A program made the position numbers and the translations under genes. A stretch of 52,145 nt of DNA from Prevotellaceae bacterium UBA4372 (lineage in GTDB: Bacteria > Bacteroidota > Bacteroidia > Bacteroidales > Bacteroidaceae). Location of the stretch: NCBI GenBank assembly GCA_002391275.1, contig DGSC01000014.1, positions 67,951-120,095 of the forward strand. The letters are read 5' to 3'. Shown in pieces: positions 25,148-33,202 of this stretch; position 1 is the stretch's first letter, and every line of letters starts with the position of its first letter. The notes beneath the pieces were generated by a model. That model saw only the letters and a list, made by a program, of their open reading frames with translations. It did no database searches and had not been told where the DNA came from.

Positions 25148-26947
25148 TTAGCTTAATTCGAGCTTGAATGATTTTCCGAGACTGATAAGAGCCGGGTTTT
25201 GTTTACAGAAATACTTCAATTGTTCGCGCTTGTCGTAGACTCGTGTCGGCGTTTGGCTCATTTCAGTGACCGTGACCGATAGGGTGATGGCCGAGTTGTT
25301 TAAGCTCGTGTGAAGGAATTGCAGCAGCTGTGGCTGTATGCGTTGCAGCATGTTGGCAACCTCTTCATTATCAACACTCACAGATGCTTGCCAGTTTGTC
25401 GTATCTAATGCCGGAGACATGATGCGCATGTTCTGGGCAAGGGCGGTGTCTTCCTTTGGCAAAGTGTTGATGAAAGCTTGCCATTGAAGATGAAGATCGG
25501 TGAGGGTGAACGCCGAGTTGGTCTTTACTTCTTCGCTATTCTTTTGCTCTTTCACCTCTGGCGCTTCGGCTCTTGTGGCACTCTCGCTTTGGGACGGATG
25601 GATGCGTGGACCAATAGCCGTTCCCAAACCTGCAAGTTTCAGCGAGCGTTTTTTAGGGGTCGGTTGCGTCAGCGGCGCAGATGCCGGTGCTTGTGGCTTA
25701 TATGTTTCAGCCTGGGCGGCCGAGCTTGTCTTGTTATCAGTCGTGGCAGTAGCCTCCTTGGACGCTACAGTCTGAGCCGCCTTGGCAGCTTCTGCCAGGC
25801 GACTGAATATTGGTTTTAAGATTCTATGTGCAGGGCGACGCCCCGCGGAAGGCTCGTCGTCGGCCTGAGCTACTTCTATCAGAGTGAGTTCTACCTGTAG
25901 CCGTTTGTTGCGGCTCGTGCGGTATGCTTGGTCGCAGTCGTTACAGAGACGTATTGCTCGGTATAGCCATTGCGGCTTGCATCGCTGAGCTTGTTCTGCA
26001 TATCGTTGGCGTACGTCTTCACTTGCTTCCAGCAATTGTGTCGTCGATGCGTCGCGGCTGACGAGCAAATCCCTTAGGTGGCTGGCCAGTCCGCTAATGA
26101 ATGGTCCTCCCTCGAATCCTTTGGCAAGCACCTCGTTGAAGAGTAAAAGGCTTTCGCTGATCTTTTTCTCAAGCAAAAGATCTACGAGGCGGAAGTAATA
26201 ATCATAGTCGAGGACATTGAGATTCTCAATGACGCGCGCATAACTGATATTGCCTCCTGTGTAACTGACGACTTGGTCGAAGATGGAAAGGGCGTCGCGC
26301 ATACCTCCGTCGGCCTTTTGTGCAATGACGTTCAAGGCGGCAGGTTCCACGTTGTAGCCTTCCTTCTGTGCCACATTCTGAAGGTGCTTGACGATATTTT
26401 CAACGCTCATGCGTTGGAAATCATAGATTTGGCAGCGCGAAAGTATTGTGGGTAGAATCTTGTGCTTCTCGGTGGTTGCTAAGATAAAGATAGCATGTGA
26501 GGGCGGTTCTTCAAGGGTTTTCAGAAAAGCATTGAAAGCCTGAGAGCTTAACATGTGGACCTCATCAATGATAAACACCTTGTATTTTCCTATTTGTGGC
26601 GGAATCCTTACCTGTTCTATAAGGTTGCGAATGTCGTCTACCGAGTTGTTTGAGGCGGCATCGAGCTCGTGGATGTTCATTGAACGTCCTTCGTTGAAAG
26701 CAAAGCACGATTCACATTCTCCGCAAGCTTCCCCGTCCTCTCGGGGAGTAAGGCAGTTGATGGTCTTGGCGAAGATGCGTGCACAGGTTGTCTTTCCTAC
26801 GCCTCTGGGGCCGCAGAACAAGTAGGCATGAGCCAGCTTCTCTGCGCGGATGGCATTCTTGAGCGTGGTAGCAATCGACTCCTGCCCAACGACGGTGTCG
26901 AAGGTCATCGGCCGATATTTTCTCGCTGATACTATATATTCGCTCAT
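25148..26947 (-). CDS. dnaX: DNA polymerase III subunit gamma/tau
   Basis: AAA+ clamp-loader subunit: MSEYIVSARKYRPMTFDTVVGQESI, Walker A GPRGVGKTTCARIF, a zinc-binding Cys cluster (CLTPREDGEACGECESC), DEVHMLSSQAFNAFLKTLEEPP and sensor LSRCQIYDF. Residues 370-470 are a Pro/Ala/Thr-rich linker, and the end is a tau-type C-terminal domain. At 599 residues this is the full-length tau form. It loads the sliding clamp and links the polymerase cores at the fork. A -7 box at 27023-27030 drives it. Confidence 0.95.
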   Translation of the reverse strand: MSEYIVSARKYRPMTFDTVVGQESIATTLKNAIRAEKLAHAYLFCGPRGVGKTTCARIFAKTINCLTPREDGEACGECESCFAFNEGRSMNIHELDAASNNSVDDIRNLIEQVRIPPQIGKYKVFIIDEVHMLSSQAFNAFLKTLEEPPSHAIFILATTEKHKILPTILSRCQIYDFQRMSVENIVKHLQNVAQKEGYNVEPAALNVIAQKADGGMRDALSIFDQVVSYTGGNISYARVIENLNVLDYDYYFRLVDLLLEKKISESLLLFNEVLAKGFEGGPFISGLASHLRDLLVSRDASTTQLLEASEDVRQRYAEQAQRCKPQWLYRAIRLCNDCDQAYRTSRNKRLQVELTLIEVAQADDEPSAGRRPAHRILKPIFSRLAEAAKAAQTVASKEATATTDNKTSSAAQAETYKPQAPASAPLTQPTPKKRSLKLAGLGTAIGPRIHPSQSESATRAEAPEVKEQKNSEEVKTNSAFTLTDLHLQWQAFINTLPKEDTALAQNMRIMSPALDTTNWQASVSVDNEEVANMLQRIQPQLLQFLHTSLNNSAITLSVTVTEMSQTPTRVYDKREQLKYFCKQNPALISLGKSFKLELS

Positions 26948-27022
26948 TGTTTATTGTGAGTTATTGAAGTTTTTAGAGTCCTAAGAGCAAAAAGAGCGTA
27001 ATGAAATCCTCTCTTTTGCGGG

Positions 27023-27030
27023 CAAAATTA
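27023..27030 (-). promoter_or_regulatory. -7 box of dnaX
   Basis: TAATTTTG on the minus strand. Predicted start near 27017, about 70 bases ahead of the dnaX ATG. It lies divergent to the divIC promoter region. Confidence 0.5.
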
Positions 27031-27105
27031 CATAAAAAGAATGAAAAAAACTGATTAAAGCAGAAAAAAGTATGAGTAATCCAATATAAAGTAGAAAGAT
27101 ATTTG

Positions 27106-27113
27106 TAACTTCG
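27106..27113 (+). promoter_or_regulatory. Near-consensus -7 box of the divIC operon
   Basis: TAACTTCG differs from TAnnTTTG by one base. Similarly substituted TAnnTTCG boxes occur elsewhere in this window (33103-33110 minus). Predicted start near 27119, leader of about 37 bases. Confidence 0.45.
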
Positions 27114-27155
27114 CCCCCAGAAAGAAAAGGAAATAAGGAAATAAGGAAAAGTATT

Positions 27156-27470
27156 ATGGGACGACTATTGTCTTTTTGGAACCGTTATATAGTAAGGCAT
27201 AAGTACATCGTAGCCTTCTTGGTTTTCATGTTTATCATAGGTGTGATCGACGAGAACAGCCTATGGGTGCGCTACAATCGGCGGGTAGAAATAGGAAATC
27301 TCAAGCGCGAGATAGATAAATACCAGCAACAGTACGACGACGAGTCAAAGAAGCTGCGCGCCTTGATGAACAATCCTTCAGCCGTAGAAAAGCTGGCTCG
27401 TGAGCAATATCTCATGAAGCGTGACAACGAAGATGTCTATGTAATAGCAGACTCTGCAATACACGATTAA
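27156..27470 (+). CDS. FtsB/DivIC-family septum formation initiator
   Basis: A 104-residue bitopic protein: a short cytoplasmic start, one membrane helix (YIVAFLVFMFIIGVI), a coiled coil with the RRVEIGNLKREIDKYQQQY heptads, then the conserved PSAVEKLAREQYLMKRDNEDVYVI. This is the FtsB/DivIC layout, which bridges FtsL and FtsQ in the divisome and activates septal peptidoglycan synthesis. It starts a four-gene unit with a small membrane protein, plsC and a lipoprotein. Confidence 0.88.
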   Translation: MGRLLSFWNRYIVRHKYIVAFLVFMFIIGVIDENSLWVRYNRRVEIGNLKREIDKYQQQYDDESKKLRALMNNPSAVEKLAREQYLMKRDNEDVYVIADSAIHD

Positions 27471-27484
27471 CTGTTGAGACAAAG

Positions 27485-27862
27485 ATGAATGAACTGACAC
27501 AACGACAACTTCTCCTTCAGCAACTTGCCGCATTGCTCATGTTGGCAGGGGCTGCTTTGTACATGTGGCAGCCTTTGTCGTCCACTATTATCTATTCGTT
27601 GGGGGCTTTAGTGTTTTGTCCTTTGCAGATGCTCCAACGTTATGAGGGCCGCAACTTTACCATTCGTCGTTTGCGTCGGCAACAGTTGTTGGGGCTGATA
27701 GCCTTTCTGTGTGCCGCAGGTGGCATGGTGATGCAAACGTTTCGGTTTGGCTTTGCCCGCCGCAACGAATGGGTCGTAGCCTTGGCCATCGGATGTGTGC
27801 TTGAATTATATACGGCATTTCGTATTCCCGCAGAATTAAAGAAGGAGGAGAAGTCCAAGTGA
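27485..27862 (+). CDS. Small four-helix membrane protein
   Basis: A 125-residue protein with four hydrophobic segments (LLLQQLAALLMLAGAALYMW, IIYSLGALVFCPLQML, LLGLIAFLCAAGGMVMQTF, WVVALAIGCVLELYTAF) and positively charged loops between them. I recognise no motif. It sits between divIC and plsC, 14 bases after the first and overlapping the second by 4 bases (GTGA). The position suggests a role at the envelope, but nothing more specific can be read. Confidence 0.78.
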   Translation: MNELTQRQLLLQQLAALLMLAGAALYMWQPLSSTIIYSLGALVFCPLQMLQRYEGRNFTIRRLRRQQLLGLIAFLCAAGGMVMQTFRFGFARRNEWVVALAIGCVLELYTAFRIPAELKKEEKSK

Positions 27863-28626
27863 GAGCGCTTTATTGTCTTTATCAGTTGCTCATATCCCCT
27901 GTGTTGCTGCTGCTAACGCTGCTTGCGGCAGTGGCAACTATTGTGGGCTGTACGTTTTTCAATGCTTCGTGGTGGAGCTATTATCCAGGCCGTCTTTGGT
28001 CGCGGGCTTTCATCCGTCTTTTGTTGTTGCCTGTTAAGGTTGAAGGTCTTGCCCACATGGACAAGCAACAGAGCTATGTGATAGTGCCCAATCACCAGGG
28101 CGCATTTGACATTTTCCTTATATATGGTTTCCTGAATCGCCATTTTAAATGGATGATGAAGTCGGAGTTGCGAGCAGTTCCCCTTGTTGGAAAGGCCAGC
28201 GAGAGTGCCGGTTTCATCTTTGTTGACCAGAAGGGCGGTCCCCGTTCCATGCAAGCTACACACGATCAGGCCCGCGAAGTGCTGCGTGAGGGCGTGTCGT
28301 TGGTGGTTTTTGCCGAGGGCGCTCGCACCTGGGACGGACGTATGCGTGCCTTCAAGCGCGGCGCTTTCCAGCTGGCCGATGAGTTGCAGCTGCCCATCTT
28401 GCCTGTTACCATCAATGGTTCGTTTGAAGTGTTGCCCCGTTCTCGCGGTTTCAATTTTGTTTCATGGCATCCTCTTCGGCTCACTGTCCATGCGCCTGTG
28501 GCACCACATGGCAAGGGTGCTGAAAGCGAGCGCGAGGTCATGCGTGAAGTATATGATATTGTTGAATCAGCTCTTGATGAGCATTATAAGGTTAAGAATG
28601 ATAAATCAGAAGTCAAAGATGTTTAG
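27859..28626 (+). CDS. plsC: 1-acyl-sn-glycerol-3-phosphate acyltransferase
   Basis: PlsC/LPLAT enzyme of phosphatidic acid synthesis: an N-terminal membrane region (LLISPVLLLLTLLAAVATIVG), motif I NHQGAFD (HX4D), motif II GFIFVDQKGG, motif III FAEGART in place of the usual FPEGTRS, and motif IV LPILPVTINGS. The start is GTG overlapping the previous stop. The enzyme acylates lysophosphatidic acid at the membrane. Some relatives accept other lysolipids, such as ornithine or glycine lipids, so the acceptor is likely but not certain. Confidence 0.87.
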   Translation: MRALYCLYQLLISPVLLLLTLLAAVATIVGCTFFNASWWSYYPGRLWSRAFIRLLLLPVKVEGLAHMDKQQSYVIVPNHQGAFDIFLIYGFLNRHFKWMMKSELRAVPLVGKASESAGFIFVDQKGGPRSMQATHDQAREVLREGVSLVVFAEGARTWDGRMRAFKRGAFQLADELQLPILPVTINGSFEVLPRSRGFNFVSWHPLRLTVHAPVAPHGKGAESEREVMREVYDIVESALDEHYKVKNDKSEVKDV

Positions 28627-29338
28627 CTTTAATATCAATAGAATAAAAGTAGTTGCTCTATCGCTGATGGCCATGGCAGTCGCCTTGGTTGCATGCAAAC
28701 GAACTGTCGTAGTTAAAGGTACGACGACTTTGTCGGAGCTTGAGGGTCGTATGCTCTCGTTGCGTGTCTACGACGACGGCGAACTGACGTCCATCGACTC
28801 GTCGCGCGTGGTACACGGTCAATTCCAGTTTACCGTTCCAGAAGACTCAGTTGTCATGGCCAGCCTGTTTATTGGTGACGAGAGCGTGATGCCGGTGGTG
28901 CTTGACGGCCAGCCTGTTGAAATCATTATCTCGGAAGCAGACCGTAAGGTCACGGGGTCGGCGTTGAACGATTCCTTGTATGCGTTCATCAAGGGCAAGC
29001 GTGCTATCGACGAGCAGTTGGCTGCTTTGCCTCATAAGGAGAGCCAGATGATTATGGACGGTATGGACCACGACGCCATCATCGCTCAGTTGAACAGTGA
29101 AGCAGCTGTGCTTGGCGCGCAGAACGACGCGCTGGTTACGGCATTTATCAAGCGTCACATGGATGATGTGCTTGGGCCGGGTGTATTCATGATTGCTACG
29201 AGTAGCTTCCCTTATCCTTACATGACACCACAGGTTGAGGAAATCATCACCTTCGCTTCCGAGTCCTTCAAGAGCAATGCTTATGTTCGCGACTTCGTGC
29301 GTATCGCTCGCGAGAATGAGGAAAAGATGCACGAATAA
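28619..29338 (+). CDS. DUF4369-type lipoprotein
   Basis: A lipoprotein signal peptide precedes lipobox Cys 26 (MAVALVACKR). The mature part begins with TVVVKGTTTLSELEGRMLSLRVYDDGELTSIDSSRVVHGQFQFTVP, the beta-rich N-terminal domain found ahead of thioredoxin-like domains in many Bacteroidetes proteins. Here the thioredoxin fold is missing; a helical C-terminal half follows (to residue 239). ATG 28619 overlaps plsC by 8 bases; an ATG at 28598 is a possible alternative that adds seven residues. Function unknown. Confidence 0.78.
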   Translation: MFSFNINRIKVVALSLMAMAVALVACKRTVVVKGTTTLSELEGRMLSLRVYDDGELTSIDSSRVVHGQFQFTVPEDSVVMASLFIGDESVMPVVLDGQPVEIIISEADRKVTGSALNDSLYAFIKGKRAIDEQLAALPHKESQMIMDGMDHDAIIAQLNSEAAVLGAQNDALVTAFIKRHMDDVLGPGVFMIATSSFPYPYMTPQVEEIITFASESFKSNAYVRDFVRIARENEEKMHE

Positions 29339-29356
29339 CCCATTCCCGTCAAGTTT

Positions 29357-30289
29357 TTATTTTAAGTTTCCAAGCAAAAAGGGGCGTATCTCTTCGGAGG
29401 TGCGCCCTTTTCTTTTTGCGTAATCGGCAAGTTGGTCGTCGCCGATAGTGCCTACGGTAAAGTATCGTGCTTGTGGGTGTGCGAGCATGAGGCCGCTGAC
29501 GCAGGCGTGTGGTCGCATGGCTCCGGTTTCGGTGAGCGTTACGCCAATGCGACTGAATCCGATGAGCCTGTCAAGATCGAAATTGAGGCTTTGATCGGGC
29601 AGGCAAGGGTAGCCTACAGCTGGCCTGATGCCCTGGAAACGTCCGGCAAGGAGGTCGGCCCGTGACAATTGTTCGTCTGCGGCGTAGCCCCAATAGCTCT
29701 TGCGTATGGCTTCGTGGGCCCGCTCAGTAGCCGCTTCTGCGAGGCGGTCGGCAAGCGTTTGGCAGAGAAGATGTCTGTAGTTGTCCTCGTGCTCAAACGA
29801 ATGTTCGATGTCGGCATCTGCTGCAGCAACGAAGATGCCGATGCGATCGCGTATCCCTTCTGGATTGGTTGGCCGGATGAAGTCGGTCAGACACAGGAAG
29901 GGGGCAGTCTGTTGTCGCAGGAAGCTTAATCGGAACATTTGGCCGGCGGCTCCATTGTTCTCGGCTGTTGCAGTTGAAGGCTTGTAAATGATGATGTCGT
30001 CGTCCTGGGCATTACATTCAAACACCTGGAAGCACACGCGCACTTTGTACGACTTTGAAGCCAGAAAGGCCAGCATCTGCAGAGCTTCTTGGTGCAGTTG
30101 CATTGCTTCGGCGGCTTTTGTCCTTTCCGCTACGGGAAAGTCGGAGAGCCACACCGCACGGCAGCTCTCGCAACTGTGAATGTTTGCGATGGCTGCGAAG
30201 CGGGCCGGAAAGTTCCAAGCATGAAAGAAGTAAGTCCAGCTGATATATCCCGCAAGGTCGTTGATGCTGTAGGTTAGCGTTTGTGTCAT
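29357..30289 (-). CDS. Free-standing methionine synthase (MetH) reactivation domain
   Basis: All 310 residues correspond to the AdoMet-binding reactivation domain normally fused at the C-terminus of B12-dependent MetH. The SAM-contact motif is RPAVGYPCLPDQ (about 222-233), followed by TETGAMRPHACVSGLMLAHPQARYFTVG and the typical end DYAKRKGRTSEEIRPFL. The homocysteine, folate and cobalamin domains are absent. ATG 30289 overlaps the dihydroorotase stop (ATGA). The domain should support reductive methylation of cob(II)alamin on a separate MetH. The last codons contain a transcription terminator hairpin. Confidence 0.85.
   Translation of the reverse strand: MTQTLTYSINDLAGYISWTYFFHAWNFPARFAAIANIHSCESCRAVWLSDFPVAERTKAAEAMQLHQEALQMLAFLASKSYKVRVCFQVFECNAQDDDIIIYKPSTATAENNGAAGQMFRLSFLRQQTAPFLCLTDFIRPTNPEGIRDRIGIFVAAADADIEHSFEHEDNYRHLLCQTLADRLAEAATERAHEAIRKSYWGYAADEQLSRADLLAGRFQGIRPAVGYPCLPDQSLNFDLDRLIGFSRIGVTLTETGAMRPHACVSGLMLAHPQARYFTVGTIGDDQLADYAKRKGRTSEEIRPFLLGNLK
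29378..29411. terminator. Bidirectional terminator with UUCG tetraloop
   Basis: AAAGGGGCGTATCTC and GGAGGTGCGCCCTTT pair through a C(UUCG)G tetraloop to a 15-bp stem with a few G-U pairs. There is an A run on the left and a T-rich run on the right, so it can stop transcripts from both sides. It ends the plus-strand divIC-lipoprotein unit (40 bases after its stop) and lies inside the last 18 codons of the minus-strand MetH reactivation gene. Confidence 0.82.
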
Positions 30290-31623
30290 AGACGGAAGCG
30301 TAGCGCTTGTGCGTGGCTGTTGCCCTGAGCGAAGGCGCCATTGTCGTAGATGACGTGGCCGTTGCATATCGTCTGAGCAACTTTCCAGTCGAATGTGCAT
30401 CCTTCCAGGGGGCTCCATCCGCATTTGCTCACGACCTCATTCTTTGTCAATGTCCATTGCTCTCTCGTGAGTGTGACTAAGTCTGCCGCCATACCTTCGC
30501 GGACGTAGCCACGTCTGTTGATGGCGAAGATGTCGGCCGGACGGTGGCACATGAGTTCAACGAGACGTGTCACGGGAAGAACGTTCTCCTCCACGAGCTG
30601 CATCATCGCCGTGAGCGAGAACTGTACCATAGGCATGCCCGAAGCCGCCCGTGCGCATCCTCCTTCCTTGTCGCTCAAGAGATGTGGGGCGTGGTCGGTA
30701 GCTACTACGTCTATGCAGCCGTTGTTGAGTGCCGAGCGCAAGGCTTCGCGGTCGGCTCGCGTCTTCACGGCAGGGTTGCATTTGATGCGTGTGCCCAGAC
30801 GTTTGTAGTCCTCTTCGCAGAAGAGCAGATGCGGCAGGCAAGCCTCCAGCGTCAATTTTGCTGTTGCCGAAGTGTTTTCGTTCTCGAACATTTGTTTCAG
30901 CGCCAATTCCTCCGCTGTTGTTATGTGGGCCAGATGGAGGTGGCTGCCATAGGTCATGGCCAGCTTTACGGCGGCTGTCGATGAGGCTATACAAGCCTCG
31001 CGACTACGGATATACGGGTGTTGCGCCACGTCGGGGTCGTCGCCATAGCGTTCCTTTGCCGTCTTCATGTTGCGTGCAATGATGGCAGAGTCTTCGCAAT
31101 GGGCCATGATAGGGAGCGGCGACAACTCGAAAACGGCTTCGAGCGCAAGGCCATGGTCCACCAACATGCCGCCCGTGGAGCTGCCCATGAACAGCTTCAC
31201 AGCCGGAACGCGTGTGGGGTCTAACAGACGCAGAAGGTTGGCATTGGTGTTTGTGGCGCCGAAATAGAAAGCGTAATTGACGAAGGCATGGTCGGCGCCC
31301 AAGGCCATGCGTTGGTTCCAAGTGTCGATGTTAGTCGTTTGCGGAACCACATTGGGCATATCCATTACGGAGGTTACACCTCCAGCCGCGGCTGCATGGG
31401 TCTCGCTGCAGAGGTCCCCTTTGTGGGTGAGCCCGGGTTCTCGGCTATGAATATGGTCGTCGATGATGCCCGGCAGCAGCAAGCGGTTGATACCTTCCAG
31501 GTTGCCGACGCTTTCTTTGTCGGTGATTCTGGTGATGAGCCCGTCTTCACACACGATGTCGGCCCGCCTGATTTGGCCGTCGCTGACGTAGTGTATGTCG
31601 TTGAAGGTTATCTGAGGTGTCAT
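30286..31623 (-). CDS. pyrC: Dihydroorotase
   Basis: Amidohydrolase of pyrimidine synthesis that cyclises carbamoyl aspartate. The metal site LLLPGIIDDHIHSREPGLTHKG is near residue 50, further ligands lie in IMAHCEDSAII and HLHLAHITTAEE, and the catalytic Asp in VDVVATDHAPHLLSDKEG. The 445-residue length and HIHSREPG place it in the class I-like, Bacteroidetes type. It lies between a polyprenyl-phosphate glycosyltransferase (49-base gap) and the MetH reactivation domain (4-base overlap). Confidence 0.93.
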   Translation of the reverse strand: MTPQITFNDIHYVSDGQIRRADIVCEDGLITRITDKESVGNLEGINRLLLPGIIDDHIHSREPGLTHKGDLCSETHAAAAGGVTSVMDMPNVVPQTTNIDTWNQRMALGADHAFVNYAFYFGATNTNANLLRLLDPTRVPAVKLFMGSSTGGMLVDHGLALEAVFELSPLPIMAHCEDSAIIARNMKTAKERYGDDPDVAQHPYIRSREACIASSTAAVKLAMTYGSHLHLAHITTAEELALKQMFENENTSATAKLTLEACLPHLLFCEEDYKRLGTRIKCNPAVKTRADREALRSALNNGCIDVVATDHAPHLLSDKEGGCARAASGMPMVQFSLTAMMQLVEENVLPVTRLVELMCHRPADIFAINRRGYVREGMAADLVTLTREQWTLTKNEVVSKCGWSPLEGCTFDWKVAQTICNGHVIYDNGAFAQGNSHAQALRFRL

Positions 31624-31672
31624 GCGATAGTAGAGAGGTTGGTGGATATGGCTGATGTCGTGTGGCGTCGGT

Positions 31673-32422
31673 TCAGTCTACGGGCTTAGGGTAGTTCTTG
31701 AACCACCCGTCCCATCGCAGACGCATGACGCCGAAAGCCGCTTCCGAGAAGATGCCGCCGCTCATCTTGCTGGTGCCTAATTCGCGGTTGACGAAGATGA
31801 CGGGCACTTCCTTGATCTTGAAGCCGCACTTGTAGGCGGTGAACTTCATCTCGATCTGGAAGGCATATCCCTTGAAACGGATGTCGTCGAGGTCTATAGT
31901 CTCAAGCACGCGCCTACGGTAGCACACGAATCCGGCGGTAGTGTCGTGGATGTTGAGTCCCGTGACCATGCGCACATACTTAGAGGCAAAATAGCTCATG
32001 AGCACACGTCCCATGGGCCAGTTGACTACGTTGACACCAGTGATGTATCGCGAGCCGATGGACATGTCGTAGCCTTCGTCGCGGCATGCGGCCAATAGGC
32101 GAGGGAGGTCTGCGGGCGCGTGACTGAAGTCGGCATCCATTTCGAAAATGTACTCAAAGCCGTGTTCGAGCGCCCATTTGAAGCCGGCGATATAGGCTGT
32201 TCCCAAGCCTAATTTGCCCGACCGCTCTACGATGAAGAGCCTGTTCTTGAGCTCTCCAGCCATAAGGTTTTTCACGATTTGGGCTGTACCGTCGGGCGAT
32301 CCGTCGTCGATGACGAGGATGTTGAATTGGTGCTCCTCTAAGCTGGTTACGGCGCGAATGATGTTTTCGATGTTCTCGCGCTCGTTGTAGGTGGGTATGA
32401 TAACGATGCTATCAGCTTGCAT
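31673..32422 (-). CDS. Polyprenyl-phosphate mannosyltransferase-like GT2
   Basis: A 249-residue soluble GT-A enzyme resembling dolichol-phosphate mannosyltransferase: VIIPTYNERENIENIIRAV, VIDDGSPDGTA, FEMDADFSHAPADLPRLL (DxD), SRYITGVNVVNWPMGR, HDTTAGFVCYRRRVL and EVPVIFVNRELGTSKMSGGI. It should transfer mannose or glucose from a nucleotide sugar to undecaprenyl phosphate. It lacks the C-terminal membrane helices of ArnC/GtrB types. ATG 32422 is preferred to a TTG at 32437. A -7 box at 32454-32461 leaves a leader of about 25 bases. Confidence 0.9.
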   Translation of the reverse strand: MQADSIVIIPTYNERENIENIIRAVTSLEEHQFNILVIDDGSPDGTAQIVKNLMAGELKNRLFIVERSGKLGLGTAYIAGFKWALEHGFEYIFEMDADFSHAPADLPRLLAACRDEGYDMSIGSRYITGVNVVNWPMGRVLMSYFASKYVRMVTGLNIHDTTAGFVCYRRRVLETIDLDDIRFKGYAFQIEMKFTAYKCGFKIKEVPVIFVNRELGTSKMSGGIFSEAAFGVMRLRWDGWFKNYPKPVD

Positions 32423-32453
32423 GGTAGATTTTGTCAAATTTTTTATTGTGCTG

Positions 32454-32461
32454 CAAAGTTA
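32454..32461 (-). promoter_or_regulatory. -7 box of the glycosyltransferase-pyrC operon
   Basis: TAACTTTG on the minus strand (TAnnTTTG); predicted start near 32448. Confidence 0.6.
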
Positions 32462-32548
32462 CGACGTTTAACGAAAAGAGAAAAGCGAAAAAGGGAAAAA
32501 TGTAAGGGAAAACAATAAAAAAATCAGACGTGGCAATGAGGCTTGAAA

Positions 32549-32636
32549 AATTCTCTTAGGCGCATCGTCCAATTCTCTTAGGTGTGTTGCCCAATTCTCT
32601 TAGGCGCATCGTACAAATCTCTTAGGTGCATAAAAA
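32549..32636. repeat. Four 22-bp tandem units
   Basis: AATTCTCTTAGGCGCATCGT repeats at 32549, 32571, 32593 and 32615 with an exact 22-base period. Units 1 and 3 are nearly identical; units 2 and 4 diverge in the second half. The first half (ATTCNNNTAGGCG) matches the arm of the adjacent terminator at 32638. No coding frame runs through it. Confidence 0.85.
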
Positions 32637-32637
32637 G

Positions 32638-32676
32638 ATTCACGTAGGCGATGTAGTATGATACGCCTACGTGAAT
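32638..32676 (-). terminator. Terminator of the YbjQ-family gene
   Basis: ATTCACGTAGGCG / CGCCTACGTGAAT is a perfect 13-bp stem with a 13-base loop. Read on the minus strand it ends in CTTTTT, so it terminates the gene at 32711-33028, whose stop is 35 bases away. Confidence 0.82.
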
Positions 32677-32710
32677 TGTCCGTTTGCTTAAATAAGTCTG
32701 GCGTTCCGTG

Positions 32711-33028
32711 TCAGATGACAACTGCAGTTCCGCTGGTCGACACCATGAGCATCGAGCCCGACTGACCTACCGTCTCGTAGTCGATGTCGATGCCAATGAT
32801 GGCGTTGGCTCCCATTTGTTCTGCTCGCTGCATCATCTCTTTCAAGGCTGTGTCCTTAGCCTGAATAAGCACTTTTTCGTAGGAACTGCTGCGGCCGCCG
32901 AAGAAGTCGGTGAGGCTGGCCATGAAATCCTTGATGGCGTTGGCTCCGATAATCGTTTCTCCTGTGACTACACCTTTGTATTCTCTGACAGGATGGCCTT
33001 CGATTGTAGGCGTTGTTGAAAGTAGCAT
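32711..33028 (-). CDS. YbjQ/UPF0145 family protein
   Basis: A 105-residue protein matching the YbjQ family: STTPTIEGHPVREYKGVVTGETIIGAN at the N-terminus, YEKVLIQAKDTALKEMMQRAEQMGANAIIGIDIDYETVG in the middle. The family forms pentamers resembling a heavy-metal-binding fold; no enzymatic activity is established. It has its own promoter-like box and terminator and is divergent from mfd. Confidence 0.88.
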   Translation of the reverse strand: MLLSTTPTIEGHPVREYKGVVTGETIIGANAIKDFMASLTDFFGGRSSSYEKVLIQAKDTALKEMMQRAEQMGANAIIGIDIDYETVGQSGSMLMVSTSGTAVVI

Positions 33029-33102
33029 GTCAATTGATGTTTAGTGTTAAACGTAGGGTTCTTTGTGTCTCTTGATGTCGACAACAATGAGTTGTGACCC
33101 TG

Positions 33103-33110
33103 CGAATGTA
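33103..33110 (-). promoter_or_regulatory. Probable -7 box of the YbjQ-family gene
   Basis: TACATTCG on the minus strand, one base from TAnnTTTG. It would start transcription near 33097, about 70 bases before the ATG. Confidence 0.42.
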
Positions 33111-33174
33111 TTAATTTTTATTGTAACGCCAACAAAAAGATGCAGAAATCTCCAATTTTTAGTGTTTTTCGTTC

Positions 33175-33182
33175 TATCTTTG
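33175..33182 (+). promoter_or_regulatory. -7 box of mfd
   Basis: TATCTTTG on the plus strand. Predicted start near 33188, leader of about 15 bases to the ATG at 33203. It excludes the ATG at 33140, which would lie upstream of the promoter. Confidence 0.62.
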
Positions 33183-33202
33183 CAGCGAAAAATAAAAAGC
33201 CA

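Noticed and set aside
25640..25670. Possible dnaX frameshift site (run of six A in the coding strand, CCT AAA AAA CGC)
   Set aside because: The heptamer does not fit X XXY YYZ in frame, and six A alone is weak for slippage; no stimulating stem seen.
28184..28618. Upstream extension of the DUF4369 lipoprotein frame
   Set aside because: It overlaps plsC throughout and would bury the lipoprotein signal peptide inside the protein.
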